Below, in pieces: positions 9,648-18,823 of a stretch of DNA of 64,000 nt; position 1 is the first letter of the stretch, and each line of letters begins with the position of its first letter. Below the pieces are notes generated by a model. The model was not told the origin of the DNA. It did no database searches and saw only the letters and a list, made by a program, of their open reading frames with translations. Both the position numbers and the translations under genes were made by a program. Source of the stretch: an uncultured Bradyrhizobium sp. (GTDB lineage: Bacteria; Pseudomonadota; Alphaproteobacteria; Rhizobiales; Xanthobacteraceae); NCBI RefSeq assembly GCF_936943645.1, contig NZ_CAKZJO010000053.1, forward strand, positions 186,001-250,000, in the 5' to 3' direction.

Positions 9648-10586
9648 ATGTCTGGACTGCACCACGTGACCGCGATCGCCGGCGACCCCATCCGTAATTT
9701 CGGCTTCTACACCCGGGATCTCGGCCTGCGCTTCGTCAAGAAGACGGTCAATTTCGACGATCCCGGCACCTACCACTTCTACTATGGCGACGAGACCGGC
9801 CGCCCCGGCACCATCCTGACCTTCTTCCCCTGGGCCGGCGTGTCGGCCGGGCGCCGCGGCGTCGGCGAAACCCATCAGACCGCCTTCCGCGTGCCGCAGC
9901 GCTCGCTCGGCTACTGGACCCAGCGCTTCATCGAGAAAGGCATTGCCTACGAGGCGCTCGAGAAACGTTTTGGCGAGTCCGTGCTGCCGTTCACCGATCC
10001 TGACGGCATGGCGCTCGCGCTGGTCGGCATTCCCGGCGCCGAGAACGAGCCCGGCTGGAGCAATGGCGATGTCCCGGCCGAGCACGCGATCCGCGGCTTC
10101 CACGGCGTGACGCTGCTGCTCGACAGTGCGGCGAAGACCGCCGCCGTCCTCACCGACGTGTTCGGCTTCAAGGAAACGGGGCGCGAAGGTTCTGTGATCC
10201 GCTTCAAGGCGCCCGGGGATGCCGAGGGCAGCGTCGTCGACATTTACGAGGCCAAGGGTTTTCTGCGCGGGCATCAGGGCGGCGGCTCTGTGCATCACAT
10301 CGCCTTCCGCGCAGCCGATGACGCCGAGCAGGGCCGGATGGCACAGAAGCTGGTGAGCAATCACGGCCTGCATCCGACCGAGCAGCGGGACCGCAATTAC
10401 TTCCGCTCGATCTATTTCCGCGAGCCCGGCGGCGTGCTGTTCGAGATCGCGACCGACATCCCCGGCTTCGCCGTCGACGAGCCCGTCGCGACCCTGGGAC
10501 GCGACCTCAAGCTGCCTGGCTTCCTCGAGCAGCACCGCCAGCAGATCGAGGACGTTCTGCCGAAGCTGGAAGAGACCGCGTCATGA
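9648..10586 (+). CDS. VOC-family ring-cleaving dioxygenase-like protein (MhqA/MhqO type)
   Basis: A 312-residue protein of the glyoxalase/extradiol-dioxygenase superfamily with two VOC modules. The first starts MSGLHHVTAIAGDPIRNFGF and continues with FYTRDLGLRFVKKTVNFDDP; the second starts IRGFHGVTLLLDS. Probable metal ligands are the His in GLHHVTA, the His in SVHHIAFR and the Glu in VLFEIATD. Close relatives are annotated as ring-cleaving dioxygenases acting in methylhydroquinone or quinone resistance. The ATG at 9648 follows GGAGGA; the frame is open further upstream but that part overlaps the LysR gene. The stop overlaps the hydrolase start (ATGA), so the two are translationally coupled. 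Confidence 0.82.
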   Translation: MSGLHHVTAIAGDPIRNFGFYTRDLGLRFVKKTVNFDDPGTYHFYYGDETGRPGTILTFFPWAGVSAGRRGVGETHQTAFRVPQRSLGYWTQRFIEKGIAYEALEKRFGESVLPFTDPDGMALALVGIPGAENEPGWSNGDVPAEHAIRGFHGVTLLLDSAAKTAAVLTDVFGFKETGREGSVIRFKAPGDAEGSVVDIYEAKGFLRGHQGGGSVHHIAFRAADDAEQGRMAQKLVSNHGLHPTEQRDRNYFRSIYFREPGGVLFEIATDIPGFAVDEPVATLGRDLKLPGFLEQHRQQIEDVLPKLEETAS

Positions 10587-11209
10587 CCGAGACTAGCTTC
10601 ATCCATCGTTTCGAGCCCGCGACCAGCGCGGGCTCCCCTCCGCTGCTGCTGCTGCACGGCACCGGCGGCGACGAGAACGACCTGCTCGGGCTCGGCAAGA
10701 TGATCTCGCCCGGCGCCGCCCTGCTCTCGCCGCGCGGCCGCGTGCTCGAGCACGGCATGCCGCGCTTCTTCCGTCGCCTCGCCGAAGGCGTGTTCGACGA
10801 GGACGACGTGCGCCGGCGCGCGCGCGAGCTCAGCGAGTTCGTGGTGGAGGCGCGAAAGCAGTACGGCCTCGCCGCGCCGGTTGCGGTCGGCTTCTCCAAC
10901 GGCGCCAACATTGCCGCGGCGCTGTTGCTGCTGAAGCCGGATGTGCTTGCCGGTGCGATCCTGCTACGCGCCATGGTGCCGCTGTCGGATCCGCCAACGG
11001 CCGATCTTGCAGGCAAGCCGGTCCTGCTGCTGTCCGGACAGGCCGATCCGATCGTGCCGGCCGGCAATTCGGAGCGTCTCGCGGCGCGGCTGACGCAGGC
11101 CGGTGCAAGCGTGACCCACAGGGTGCTGCCCGCGGGCCATCAATTGTCGCAGGCCGATGTGACGCTCGCCCGCGGCTGGATCGCCAATGTCGAGGCCAGG
11201 GCAGCATGA
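10583..11209 (+). CDS. alpha/beta hydrolase, phospholipase/carboxylesterase type (MhqD-like)
   Basis: A 208-residue serine hydrolase. The oxyanion segment is LLLHGTGGDEND, the nucleophile elbow is GFSNGAN (G-x-S-x-G, Ser near residue 104), the acid is in SGQADPIVP and the catalytic His is in LPAGHQLS. Length and order fit the esterase/carboxylesterase family that includes MhqD, which accompanies VOC dioxygenases in quinone-resistance operons of Firmicutes. It overlaps the dioxygenase gene by four bases. A joint role in breaking down electrophilic aromatic compounds is inferred from this pairing and from the LysR gene. Confidence 0.82.
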   Translation: MTETSFIHRFEPATSAGSPPLLLLHGTGGDENDLLGLGKMISPGAALLSPRGRVLEHGMPRFFRRLAEGVFDEDDVRRRARELSEFVVEARKQYGLAAPVAVGFSNGANIAAALLLLKPDVLAGAILLRAMVPLSDPPTADLAGKPVLLLSGQADPIVPAGNSERLAARLTQAGASVTHRVLPAGHQLSQADVTLARGWIANVEARAA

Positions 11210-11274
11210 TCAAACGACGGCGCATCGTTTCCGAACGGCGCGCCGCCGCCTTCCTTGCCCTCCGAGCAGCGCGT

Positions 11275-12480
11275 TCAGATGAGGAAGTCGGTCGCGTGCA
11301 GGCTTGCCGTCTGGACGCCGTCGAGCGTGATGGAATCGTTCGCCGACAGATGAATCACGGCGTCGCCCGCGTCGTTGTCGCTGATCAGGCTCGACAGCGC
11401 CGCCCAGTCTGCAAACCCGTAATCGTGCACATTGATCAGATCGTGCTCGGTCACCGCGCTGCCGACCGCCTTGTTGCCCTGATCGAAGTCGGCGATGAGG
11501 TCATTGCCGGAGCCGGTGTTGAAGACGAAGATGTCGCTGTTTCCTCCACCGGAGAGCTGGTCATTACCGGTTCCGCCGTTAAGAACATCCCTGCCGCCGG
11601 TGATCGAGCCCGGCGTTGCGGGCTCATAGTTCGCGGCATCGCCATAGAGGTAATCGTTGGTTCCCCCGCCGGTGAGAATATCGTTACCACCCTGGGCATT
11701 GCCGGACATGGTCCGCGCATCGCCGTAGAGCTCCGGGTGCGCAAACTGGACGGTGTCGATACCATCGAATTCGAGCGTGAGAATGTCATCTCCTCCTTTG
11801 GCATTGTCGGTCAGCGAGGTCACCGAATCTCCGTAGCCAAATCCGCCGGTCATGACGACGTCGGTACCGAAGGTGAAGGTGATGTTGTCGTTACCGCCAT
11901 GCGCATCGCCTCCGATGGAGCCGACGGCATCGCCGCTAGCTGTCGCAAAGCCCTGCAGGGTGTCCACAGTGATGGCGAGCGTGTCATTGCCGCCCTGCGC
12001 CGTGCCGCTCATGGAGCCGCCGGCGTCTCCGGCGAACACATCCTGGTAATCTCGCCAGCCCACCGCGCCGGTGATGATGTCGCTGCCGCCATGCGAATTG
12101 CCCGACATGTCACCGGCAACGTCGCCGAAGGCATGCACGTTGGTGTACATCGAGTCGGCCAAGACACTGATCGTGTCATTGCCGCCCCTGGCGTCGTCGG
12201 TCATCGCCTGGCTATCGCCAACGACGAGGGCATCGTTCCAGCCGTAATTGAAATTGACCGTGAGCGTGTCGTTGCCGCCGTGGGACTGGCCATGCAATGT
12301 CGTGTTGTCCTCGCCGAAGATCGTGACCTCTGCTTCGGGCTGAGTGATGGTCGCGGTCACGGTGTCGTTGCCGCCCCAGGCGTCCGTGCTGGTCGGAAAG
12401 TTCGGATCGCCGTTGAGGGTTTCGATTTGGCCAAACTGGTCGAGCAGGACGTCGATGGTGTCGTTCGGCAGATGCTGCAT
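11275..12480 (-). CDS. RTX-like Ca2+-binding repeat protein, copy 1
   Basis: A 401-residue acidic Gly/Asp/Asn-rich protein. After the N-terminal MQHLPNDTIDVLLDQFGQIE come about seven modules of roughly 45 residues. Each pairs a GD-x-(S/T)M-x-G-type segment with (A/S)-x-GGND-(T/I). Near the C terminus are canonical RTX nonapeptides (LNGGTGNDQLSGGGNSD). A terminal M10-like region (FVFNTGSGNDLIADFDQG, then SITLDGV and a hydrophobic end DFLI) probably serves as a type I secretion signal. There is no N-terminal signal peptide and no type I secretion gene nearby. The protein is a close paralogue of the next gene upstream (roughly two-thirds identical by eye). Its function is not evident; the family binds calcium and is usually extracellular. 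Confidence 0.8.
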   Translation of the reverse strand: MQHLPNDTIDVLLDQFGQIETLNGDPNFPTSTDAWGGNDTVTATITQPEAEVTIFGEDNTTLHGQSHGGNDTLTVNFNYGWNDALVVGDSQAMTDDARGGNDTISVLADSMYTNVHAFGDVAGDMSGNSHGGSDIITGAVGWRDYQDVFAGDAGGSMSGTAQGGNDTLAITVDTLQGFATASGDAVGSIGGDAHGGNDNITFTFGTDVVMTGGFGYGDSVTSLTDNAKGGDDILTLEFDGIDTVQFAHPELYGDARTMSGNAQGGNDILTGGGTNDYLYGDAANYEPATPGSITGGRDVLNGGTGNDQLSGGGNSDIFVFNTGSGNDLIADFDQGNKAVGSAVTEHDLINVHDYGFADWAALSSLISDNDAGDAVIHLSANDSITLDGVQTASLHATDFLI

Positions 12481-12628
12481 GGCGTAACTCCCATTTCATT
12501 GTCGGACGCGGGCCTGACGCCTGCAGAATTTCTTGCAAGACGCGTCGTTGACCACGCTTCACGGAGACGACTCTAGTTCTGGTCGATGGCAGGGGTTTGC
12601 TGGAATCCGGGACAGAGTTTGGTCGCGG
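12481..12628 (-). repeat. upstream region of RTX copy 1, direct repeat of 13938-14092
   Basis: The 148 bases preceding RTX copy 1 match those preceding copy 2. Both read GGCGTAACTCCCATTTCATT next to the start codon on the plus strand, then GGCCTGACGCCTGCAGAATT, and similarity continues to about 12628. The copy near the start is almost identical; the distal half has diverged. The segment therefore carries the ribosome binding site (GGGAGT) and probably the promoter. Confidence 0.8.
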
Positions 12629-12734
12629 TGGGGATTGGCAGCGCCGCGCGACGGGAACTCGTCGTCGTTTCACTGCCATCCCGACGTCGCCCCGCGTGCC
12701 ACGGAGCGGCATCGCCGCTTTCGATTCAATGTCC

Positions 12735-13937
12735 TCAGATGATGAAGTCGGTCTGGTGGAGGTTCGCCGCGTGAACCCCGTCCAGCGTGATCGAATCGTT
12801 GGCTGAGAGGTGGATCACGGCATCGCCGGCGGTGTTGTCGCTGATCAGTTTCGACAGCGCCGTCCAGTCCGCAAAGCCGTAGTTCTGCACGTCGATCAGA
12901 TCTTGTTCCGCCGTGGTGCTTCCCACCGCCTTGTTGCCCTGATCGAAGTCGACGATCGTGTCGTTACCGGAGCCGGCGTTGAAGACGAACAAGTCGCTGT
13001 TTCCTCCGCCCCACATCCGGTCGTCGCCGGCTCCGCCGTTCAGCGTATCGGCACCGCCGGTGATCGAGCCCGGTGAGGCCGGTTCATAGCTTCCCGCATC
13101 GCCATACATGAAATCGCGGCCCACGCCGCCATTGAGGACGTCGTTGCCACCATGGGAATTGCCCGTCATCGTCGGCGCATCGCCGTACATTTGCGCGACA
13201 GCATCCGTGTGCTGGCCGTCGAGCTTGGCGGTGAGAACATCGTCGCCGCCCCGGGCGAAATCCATCAGGGATGTCGCTGAATCCCCGAACAGGGTTCCCC
13301 CCGAGATGGCGCTGTCACCGTTCAAGGTTATGGTCAGGGTGTCGTTGCCGCCCTGCGCGAGCCCTCTCAGGGAACCGATAGCGTCTCCGCTGACGGTCGC
13401 CCCGCCGTCGATTGTGAGCACGCTGACATCAAGTGTATCGTTGCCGCCGTGCGAGGTGTCCATCATGGAACCGCCGGCATCGCCTGCGAACAGGTTGGCG
13501 CCGCCGCGCCACGCGATCGAGCCGGTCATGTCGTCATGGCCGCCCTGCGCATTGCCCGACATGTCGCCCGCGGCATCCCCGAAGGCCGAGATCGTCGTGT
13601 AGACGACGCGGCCTGCATCCGCGACGATGGTGTCGTTGCCGCCCTTGGCGTCATCGATCATCGATTGAGTATCGCCGATCAGAACAACCGTGTCCCAGCC
13701 ACCGTCGACGTCGGCGATCAGCGTGTCGTTGCCGCCCTGGGAATGACCGAGCAACATCGTGTTGTCGTCGCCGAAGATCGTGAGTTTTGCGTTGAGCGCG
13801 GCGACGGTGGCCGTCACGGTGTCGTTGCCGCCAACGACATCGGTGGATGCCGGAAAGCCGGGGTCTCCGTAGACGGTCGCGATTTGGCCAAATTGGTCAA
13901 GCGTGACGTCGTAGCTGTCGTTCGGCAGATGCTGCAT
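12735..13937 (-). CDS. RTX-like Ca2+-binding repeat protein, copy 2
   Basis: A 400-residue paralogue of the adjacent gene, with the same N terminus (MQHLPNDSYDVTLDQFGQIA), the same run of about 45-residue GGND modules, RTX nonapeptides (LNGGAGDDRMWGGGNSD) and a C-terminal M10-like secretion region ending DFII. It starts 1,457 bp from the start of copy 1 and is preceded by the same upstream sequence, so the two arose by tandem duplication of a gene with its promoter. The differences are concentrated within the modules; both ends are conserved. No cytoplasmic enzyme motif is present. Confidence 0.8.
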   Translation of the reverse strand: MQHLPNDSYDVTLDQFGQIATVYGDPGFPASTDVVGGNDTVTATVAALNAKLTIFGDDNTMLLGHSQGGNDTLIADVDGGWDTVVLIGDTQSMIDDAKGGNDTIVADAGRVVYTTISAFGDAAGDMSGNAQGGHDDMTGSIAWRGGANLFAGDAGGSMMDTSHGGNDTLDVSVLTIDGGATVSGDAIGSLRGLAQGGNDTLTITLNGDSAISGGTLFGDSATSLMDFARGGDDVLTAKLDGQHTDAVAQMYGDAPTMTGNSHGGNDVLNGGVGRDFMYGDAGSYEPASPGSITGGADTLNGGAGDDRMWGGGNSDLFVFNAGSGNDTIVDFDQGNKAVGSTTAEQDLIDVQNYGFADWTALSKLISDNTAGDAVIHLSANDSITLDGVHAANLHQTDFII

Positions 13938-14363
13938 GGCGTAACTCCCATTTCATTGTCGGAAGCGGGCCTGACGCCTGCAGAATTCTCATTTTTTGCA
14001 AGACGCGTTGTTGACCACGCTTCACCGGGAGCAGGTCTACCTTTGGTAGATGGCGGAGATTTGCGGGAATTCAGGAAATAGTTTGCGCATGGAACTACGG
14101 GCTGCGCTTTTGCGCTCCACGCGCGCGAGTCGCCAAGGCCGCGATCGGGATGGATTGCCGGTGTTTTGCCCGACGGATCAAGGTGCCGGCGCAACGCTTC
14201 GACCATGAATAGCGCTACGCGCAAGCCATTGAAATGACTGCACCCGGCTACTGTGCATGGGGTTGTTTTTCAGTTTTTTGTTTTGGACCTGCCAAACGAT
14301 TGGCCTCCCCCGATAGGGAGAGGCCAGGACTGAACCAACGCGCTCGACGTGATCGGGCGTTCC
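13938..14363. other. intergenic region, 426 bp
   Basis: The first 155 bases are the second copy of the RTX upstream region (13938-14092). The remainder has no convincing gene. It contains a T-rich tract near 14264-14284 and the GGCCTC/GAGGCC hairpin at 14302-14325, which lies downstream of the binding-protein gene that ends at 14364. Confidence 0.6.
14302..14325. terminator. hairpin downstream of the peptide-type binding-protein gene
   Basis: GGCCTC and GAGGCC arms enclose CCC/GGG pairs. It lies 39 bp beyond the stop codon at 14364 on the minus strand. There is no clean U-run on the transcript side, so it could be a processing or decay barrier, or a lone relative of the CCTCTCCCC palindromes at 40.8-41.3 kb, rather than an intrinsic terminator. 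Confidence 0.4.
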
Positions 14364-15857
14364 CTACTCCCAGGACCAGGTCGAGAAATCGTTCTCGAAC
14401 TGCGGAACTTCCTTCCAGACGCCCTTCAGCTTCTTGTTGATGACGGTGGGCCATTGCGGCTGGAACAGATAGGCGGAGACGGCGTCCGTGGCCAGCATGC
14501 GCTGGGCGTCGCCGAGCAGTCTTGCGCGGGCGGCTTCGTCCGGCGTCGACACGATCTGCTTGTAGAGCGCGTTGAAGGCCTCGTTGTTGTAACCGAGATA
14601 GTAGTCCGGCTCGGTGATCTTGACGAGATCGAACGGCTCGACATGGCTGACGATGGTGAGGTCGAAATTATGCGGACCGTTGGGTGCGAACACCTGCGAC
14701 AGCCACTGCGCCCATTCGACGTTCTCGATCTTGGCGGTGATGCCGACCTTGGCAAGTTGGGCCGCGACGATCTCGCCGCCCTGCCGCGCATAGGGCGGCG
14801 GCGGCAGCTTCAGCGACAGCTCCACCGGCGCGGTGACGCCGGCTTCAGCAAGCAGCTTCTTGGCCTTCTCGGGATCGAAAGGATTGACGCCGGTCGTGTC
14901 GACATAGCCGAGCGATCCCGGCGTGTAGAAACTGCCGATCGGCGTACCGAAGCCCTCGACGGCGCCGTCGATCAAGGCCTTGCGGTCGATCGCAGCGAGG
15001 ATGGCGCGGCGAACGCGGACGTCGTTGAGCGGCTTCTTGCGGTGGTTGATCGCAACGATGGTCTTGGCCCTTGAGCCGCCAATCAGCACCGTGAAGCGCG
15101 GGTCAGCCTTGAATTGCGCAACGACACGGGTCGCGATGCGCGGAAACGCGTCGACGTCGTTCGAGAGCAGCGCCGCAGCCTGGGCGGCCGGATCGGAAAT
15201 GAAGCGGATCGTCACCTTCGAGAGCTTGATCGCCGAGGCGTTGCGATAGTCGGCCCATTTGTTCAGGGTGATCGAAGAGCCCTTGGCCCAGGCGCCGAGC
15301 TGATAGGGCCCGGTCCCGACCGGTTGCGTCACGTTGGTCGCCGCGCTCTTGGGCTCGACGATCGAGCCGCTCGCCTGTCCGAGCAAGAACGGCAGGTTCG
15401 GCTCGGAATATTTCACGGAGATCACGACGGTGTCGGCGTCAGGCGTCTCGACCTTCTCGAAGGACTGGAACAGGCTCTTGTCCTTGTTGGTGCTGGTCGC
15501 CGCCGCGTTGCGCTCGAACGAGAACTTCACGGCCGCCGAGTTGAACGGCTCGCCATTGTGGAATTTGACGCCCTTGCGGAGCTTGAACGTGTAGGTCTTC
15601 AGATCGGACGACGCAGTCCAGCTCTCCGCCAGCAGCGGCGCGACCGAGCCGTCCTCGTTGATCTTGGTCAGCGTCTCGTAGATGTTGTAGAGCGTGACCT
15701 CGGCGATCGCGGCGGCGGCGGCATTGGTGGGATCAAGCCCCGGCGGCTCCAGCGTCATCCCCATGACGACGCTGTCCTTCTTGCTCTGCGCCAGCACCGG
15801 CAGCGGCGCCGCGACGAGGGCGGCGGCAAAGGCGACGATCGACAATTTCCTCAACAT
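14364..15857 (-). CDS. peptide/opine-type ABC transporter substrate-binding protein (SBP_bac_5)
   Basis: This 497-residue periplasmic protein begins MLRKLSIVAFAAALVAAPLP and has a signal peptide cut after VLAQ. It shows the family 5 landmarks: LEPPGLDPTNAA near the mature N terminus, LAESWTASSDLKTYTFKLRKG, VKFHNGEPFNSAAVKFSFER, PVGTGPYQLGAW, and a C-terminal lobe with DVRVRRAILAAIDRKALI. GGGGAG precedes the ATG. The gene follows the transporter genes after a 55-bp gap and is last in the amidase-ABC operon. The substrate is probably a peptide, amide or opine-like compound, given the linked amidase. Confidence 0.9.
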   Translation of the reverse strand: MLRKLSIVAFAAALVAAPLPVLAQSKKDSVVMGMTLEPPGLDPTNAAAAAIAEVTLYNIYETLTKINEDGSVAPLLAESWTASSDLKTYTFKLRKGVKFHNGEPFNSAAVKFSFERNAAATSTNKDKSLFQSFEKVETPDADTVVISVKYSEPNLPFLLGQASGSIVEPKSAATNVTQPVGTGPYQLGAWAKGSSITLNKWADYRNASAIKLSKVTIRFISDPAAQAAALLSNDVDAFPRIATRVVAQFKADPRFTVLIGGSRAKTIVAINHRKKPLNDVRVRRAILAAIDRKALIDGAVEGFGTPIGSFYTPGSLGYVDTTGVNPFDPEKAKKLLAEAGVTAPVELSLKLPPPPYARQGGEIVAAQLAKVGITAKIENVEWAQWLSQVFAPNGPHNFDLTIVSHVEPFDLVKITEPDYYLGYNNEAFNALYKQIVSTPDEAARARLLGDAQRMLATDAVSAYLFQPQWPTVINKKLKGVWKEVPQFENDFSTWSWE

Positions 15858-15912
15858 GCGTAACTCCCCGGCCTGTTCTGTTCTCGAGCTTAACGCCAAT
15901 CCGGCTAGGACA

Positions 15913-16917
15913 CTAACCTTCCATGGCGGCCTGCGGCAACGCCATCACGGCCTCCGCCCTGTGGCAGGCGGCAAGGTGCCCTTCGCCGACCCTGCGTAAC
16001 GCAGGCAGGGCCTCGCGGCAATGCTGCTCGGCGAGCGGGCAGCGTGCCACATAGGGGCATCCGGCCGTGGCGGCCGATTGCGAGGCGATCGCCTGGCCCC
16101 CGCGCCGCCGCCGGCTGCCTCCGGCCCGCGCCCGGGGGACCGCCTCCAGCAAGGCCCGCGTGTAGGGATGCGCGCAACGCTCGAACAGGTCTTCGGGGCG
16201 CCCCTGCTCGACAATGCGGCCAAGATACATCACCGCGACCTCGTCGCAGAGATAGTCGACCACGGCGAGGTCGTGGCTGATCAGGATGTAGCTGAGGCCG
16301 AACTGCTCCTGAAGGTCCTGCATCAGGTTCAGCACCTGCGCCTGCACGGAGACGTCGAGCGCCGAGACCGGCTCGTCGGCAACGATCAGTTTTGGTTGCG
16401 TGATCAGCGCCCGCGCGATCGCGATGCGCTGGCGCTGACCGCCCGAAAATTCGTGCGGATACTTCTCCATATCCGCTTCGCGCAAGCCGACCTGGCGCAG
16501 CACCGCGGCGACGCGGTCGCGGAAGGTGGCGCGGTCGGCATCTTCCAGCACGGTCAGCGGCTCGGCGACAATGCGCGCAATGGTTTGGCGCGGATCGAGC
16601 GAGCCATAAGGATCCTGGAACACCATCTGGAAATCACGGCGGGCGCGCCGCAGCTCGTCGGCGGAGATGCGATTGAGATCGCGGCCGAGCAGCTGGACCT
16701 GCCCCGAGGTCGGCCGCTCCAGCGCCATCACGACCCGCGCGAAGGTCGACTTGCCCGAGCCGGACTCGCCGACGATGCCGAGGCTCTTGCCGGCCCGGAC
16801 CTGCACGCTGACGCCGTTGAGCGCACGCACCTGACCGGGCGGACGGAACAGGCTTTCGCGCGGCAGCGCGTAACGTTGCTCGAGATCCCTGACGTCGAGA
16901 AGAGGCGCGGCGCTCAT
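15913..16917 (-). CDS. oligopeptide-type ABC transporter ATPase (DppF/OppF class)
   Basis: A 334-residue ATPase with Walker A GESGSGKST, the signature [15 protein letters not shown], Walker B KLIVADEPVSALD and the switch His in LISHDLAVV. The C-terminal cysteine-containing oligopeptide extension (CPYVARCPLAEQHC) is present, as usual in OppF/DppF subunits. It starts at the ATG at 16917, overlapping the stop of the partner ATPase by four bases. The frame stays open far upstream, but that part is antisense to reading frame in the partner gene. With its partner it would form the heterodimeric motor of the importer encoded at 14.4-19.8 kb. Confidence 0.92.
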   Translation of the reverse strand: MSAAPLLDVRDLEQRYALPRESLFRPPGQVRALNGVSVQVRAGKSLGIVGESGSGKSTFARVVMALERPTSGQVQLLGRDLNRISADELRRARRDFQMVFQDPYGSLDPRQTIARIVAEPLTVLEDADRATFRDRVAAVLRQVGLREADMEKYPHEFSGGQRQRIAIARALITQPKLIVADEPVSALDVSVQAQVLNLMQDLQEQFGLSYILISHDLAVVDYLCDEVAVMYLGRIVEQGRPEDLFERCAHPYTRALLEAVPRARAGGSRRRRGGQAIASQSAATAGCPYVARCPLAEQHCREALPALRRVGEGHLAACHRAEAVMALPQAAMEG

Positions 16918-17933
16918 GCGGACAATGCTCCGACGTTCGCAGCCATGGAGACGTCGGTCCTGATGCAGCGCACGAAGTGCCCGGGTCCGACGTCGACCAT
17001 CGGCGGAAGTGCGGCGCGGCACGCATCGATCGCAAGCGGGCAGCGCTCGGAGAAGGTGCAACCGGACGGCAGATCGGCCAGCTCCGGCACGGTGCCTGCG
17101 ATCGTCTTCAGTCGCGTGCCCTTGCGCGCGCCGAGCTTCGGCCGGGCGCGGAACAGGCCTTGCGTGTAGGGATGGCCCATGCGGCGGAACACCTCGTCGG
17201 TCGGGCCGCTCTCGACGACAGTGCCGCCATACATCACCATCATGCGCTGCACGTTCTCGGCGATGACGCCGAGATCGTGCGAGATCAGGATCATCGACAT
17301 GCCGCGTTCCTCGACGAGGTCGGCGATCAGGTCGAGGATCTGACCCTGGATGGTGACGTCGAGCGCGGTGGTCGGCTCGTCCGCGATCAGCAGATCCGGC
17401 TCGCAGGCCAGCGCCATCGCGATGGTGATGCGCTGGCGCTGGCCGCCGGAGAACTGATGCGGATAGGCATCCACCCGTCGCGCCGGGTCCGGCAGCCCGA
17501 CGCGGTCGAGCAAAGCGATTGCTTCTCTCCGCGCCTGCGCCGCCGAATGCTTCTTGTGCCGCCGCAGCGGCTCGGCGACCTGGTCGCCGATCGTGTGCAT
17601 CGGGTTGAGCGCGGTCATCGGCTCCTGGAAGATCATGCTGATGCGGTTGCCGCGCAGGCGGCAATAATCCGCATCGGGCAAGCGCGCGAGCTCGGTCCCG
17701 TCCAGCTTGATGCTGCCGGAGACGACGGCGCTGTCAGGCAGCAGCCCCATCAGCGACAGCGCGGTGACCGACTTGCCACAACCGGACTCGCCGACCAGCC
17801 CCAGCGTCTCGCCGCGCTTCAAGGCAAAGTTGACGCTGCGCACGGCCTGCGCAGGCCCGCGGCTGGTGTTGAGGCGGACCCCGAGATTGTCGACAGCGAT
17901 CAGCGGCGTGTCGGAGCGCTCAGCCATCGTCAT
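16914..17933 (-). CDS. oligopeptide-type ABC transporter ATPase (DppD/OppD class)
   Basis: A 339-residue ATPase with Walker A GESGCGKS, the signature [15 protein letters not shown], Walker [14 protein letters not shown], the switch LISHDLGVI and the cysteine-rich C-terminal motif [14 protein letters not shown] of OppD/DppD subunits. It starts MTMAERSD at 17933; the second Met, at 17927, is an alternative. The start overlaps the permease stop by four bases (ATGA) and the end overlaps the next ATPase by four bases, as expected for a stoichiometric complex. Confidence 0.92.
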   Translation of the reverse strand: MTMAERSDTPLIAVDNLGVRLNTSRGPAQAVRSVNFALKRGETLGLVGESGCGKSVTALSLMGLLPDSAVVSGSIKLDGTELARLPDADYCRLRGNRISMIFQEPMTALNPMHTIGDQVAEPLRRHKKHSAAQARREAIALLDRVGLPDPARRVDAYPHQFSGGQRQRITIAMALACEPDLLIADEPTTALDVTIQGQILDLIADLVEERGMSMILISHDLGVIAENVQRMMVMYGGTVVESGPTDEVFRRMGHPYTQGLFRARPKLGARKGTRLKTIAGTVPELADLPSGCTFSERCPLAIDACRAALPPMVDVGPGHFVRCIRTDVSMAANVGALSA

Positions 17934-18823
17934 CGCTCCCGCGCCAGCCTGGGATCGAGCAGATCGCGCAGTCCGTCACCAAGCAGGTTGAGGCCGAGCA
18001 CCGCGATCGCAATCGCGGCACCCGGATAAACCGCGAGCATCGGCGACTGGAACAGCAGCGTTTGCGCATCGTTCAGCATCCGTCCCCAGGATGGCTGCGG
18101 CGGCTGCGTGCCGAGGCCGAGATAGGATAAGGCCGCTTCGGCGAGGATGGCGAGCGCGAACTGGATCGTGACCTGCACGATCAGGATCGACAGGATATTT
18201 GGCAGCACGTGCTCGATGGTGATGCGGAAGGCGCCCTTGCCTGCCGCGCGCGCCGCCAGCACGAATTCGCGCGCCCAGATCGCATTGGCCGAGCCGCGCG
18301 TGAGGCGCGTCAGCGTCGGGATCTGGAAGATGCCGATCGCGACGATCGAGGTGACCATGCCGGGCCCGACGACAGCGGCGAGCATGATCGCCGAGAGCAC
18401 GGCTGGAAAGGCGAAGGTGAAGTCGGAGAAGCGCATGATGATCTCTTCGGTCCAGCCGCGCCGGGCGGAGGCGATCAGGCCGAGCGTAACGCCGAAGGTG
18501 AGACCGATGCTGACGGCGATGACACCGACCATGATGGTGGAACGAGCGCCGGCGAGCAGCAGCGAGACGATGTCACGGCCGAAGGAATCGGTACCGAGCC
18601 AATGCGCCGCCGACGGCGGCCGCAGTTTTGAGGCGATATCGATCTCGTAAGGTGACCAGGGCGTCCAGACCAGCGACAGCAGGGCTGAAGCGAGCACCAG
18701 GAAGCTCAGCGTGCCGCCGAGCACGAAGCTGCGATGACGCAGCGCGCGCCCCCAGAACGTGCGGGCCGGCACACGGCGCGTTGCCAAAGCCAATTCAACC
18801 GGCGTGGTGAGGGGCGCGCTCAC
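17930..18823 (-). CDS. oligopeptide-type ABC transporter permease (DppC class)
   Basis: A 297-residue inner-membrane permease with the OppC_N-type start (RALRHRSFVLGG, first membrane segment), then AAHWLGTDSFGRDIVSLLL and the EAA loop in EFVLAARAAGKGAFRITIEHVLPN. About six membrane helices are predicted. The GTG start at 18823 overlaps the TGA of the preceding permease by four bases. The frame remains open upstream, but that part lies within the other permease gene. Confidence 0.9.
   Translation of the reverse strand: MSAPLTTPVELALATRRVPARTFWGRALRHRSFVLGGTLSFLVLASALLSLVWTPWSPYEIDIASKLRPPSAAHWLGTDSFGRDIVSLLLAGARSTIMVGVIAVSIGLTFGVTLGLIASARRGWTEEIIMRFSDFTFAFPAVLSAIMLAAVVGPGMVTSIVAIGIFQIPTLTRLTRGSANAIWAREFVLAARAAGKGAFRITIEHVLPNILSILIVQVTIQFALAILAEAALSYLGLGTQPPQPSWGRMLNDAQTLLFQSPMLAVYPGAAIAIAVLGLNLLGDGLRDLLDPRLARER

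Noticed and set aside
11300..13900. Regularly spaced short repeats that could be mistaken for a CRISPR array or minisatellite
   Set aside because: The repeats are degenerate GGND codons inside two long open frames, with imperfect spacing and no conserved direct repeat. They are RTX modules.
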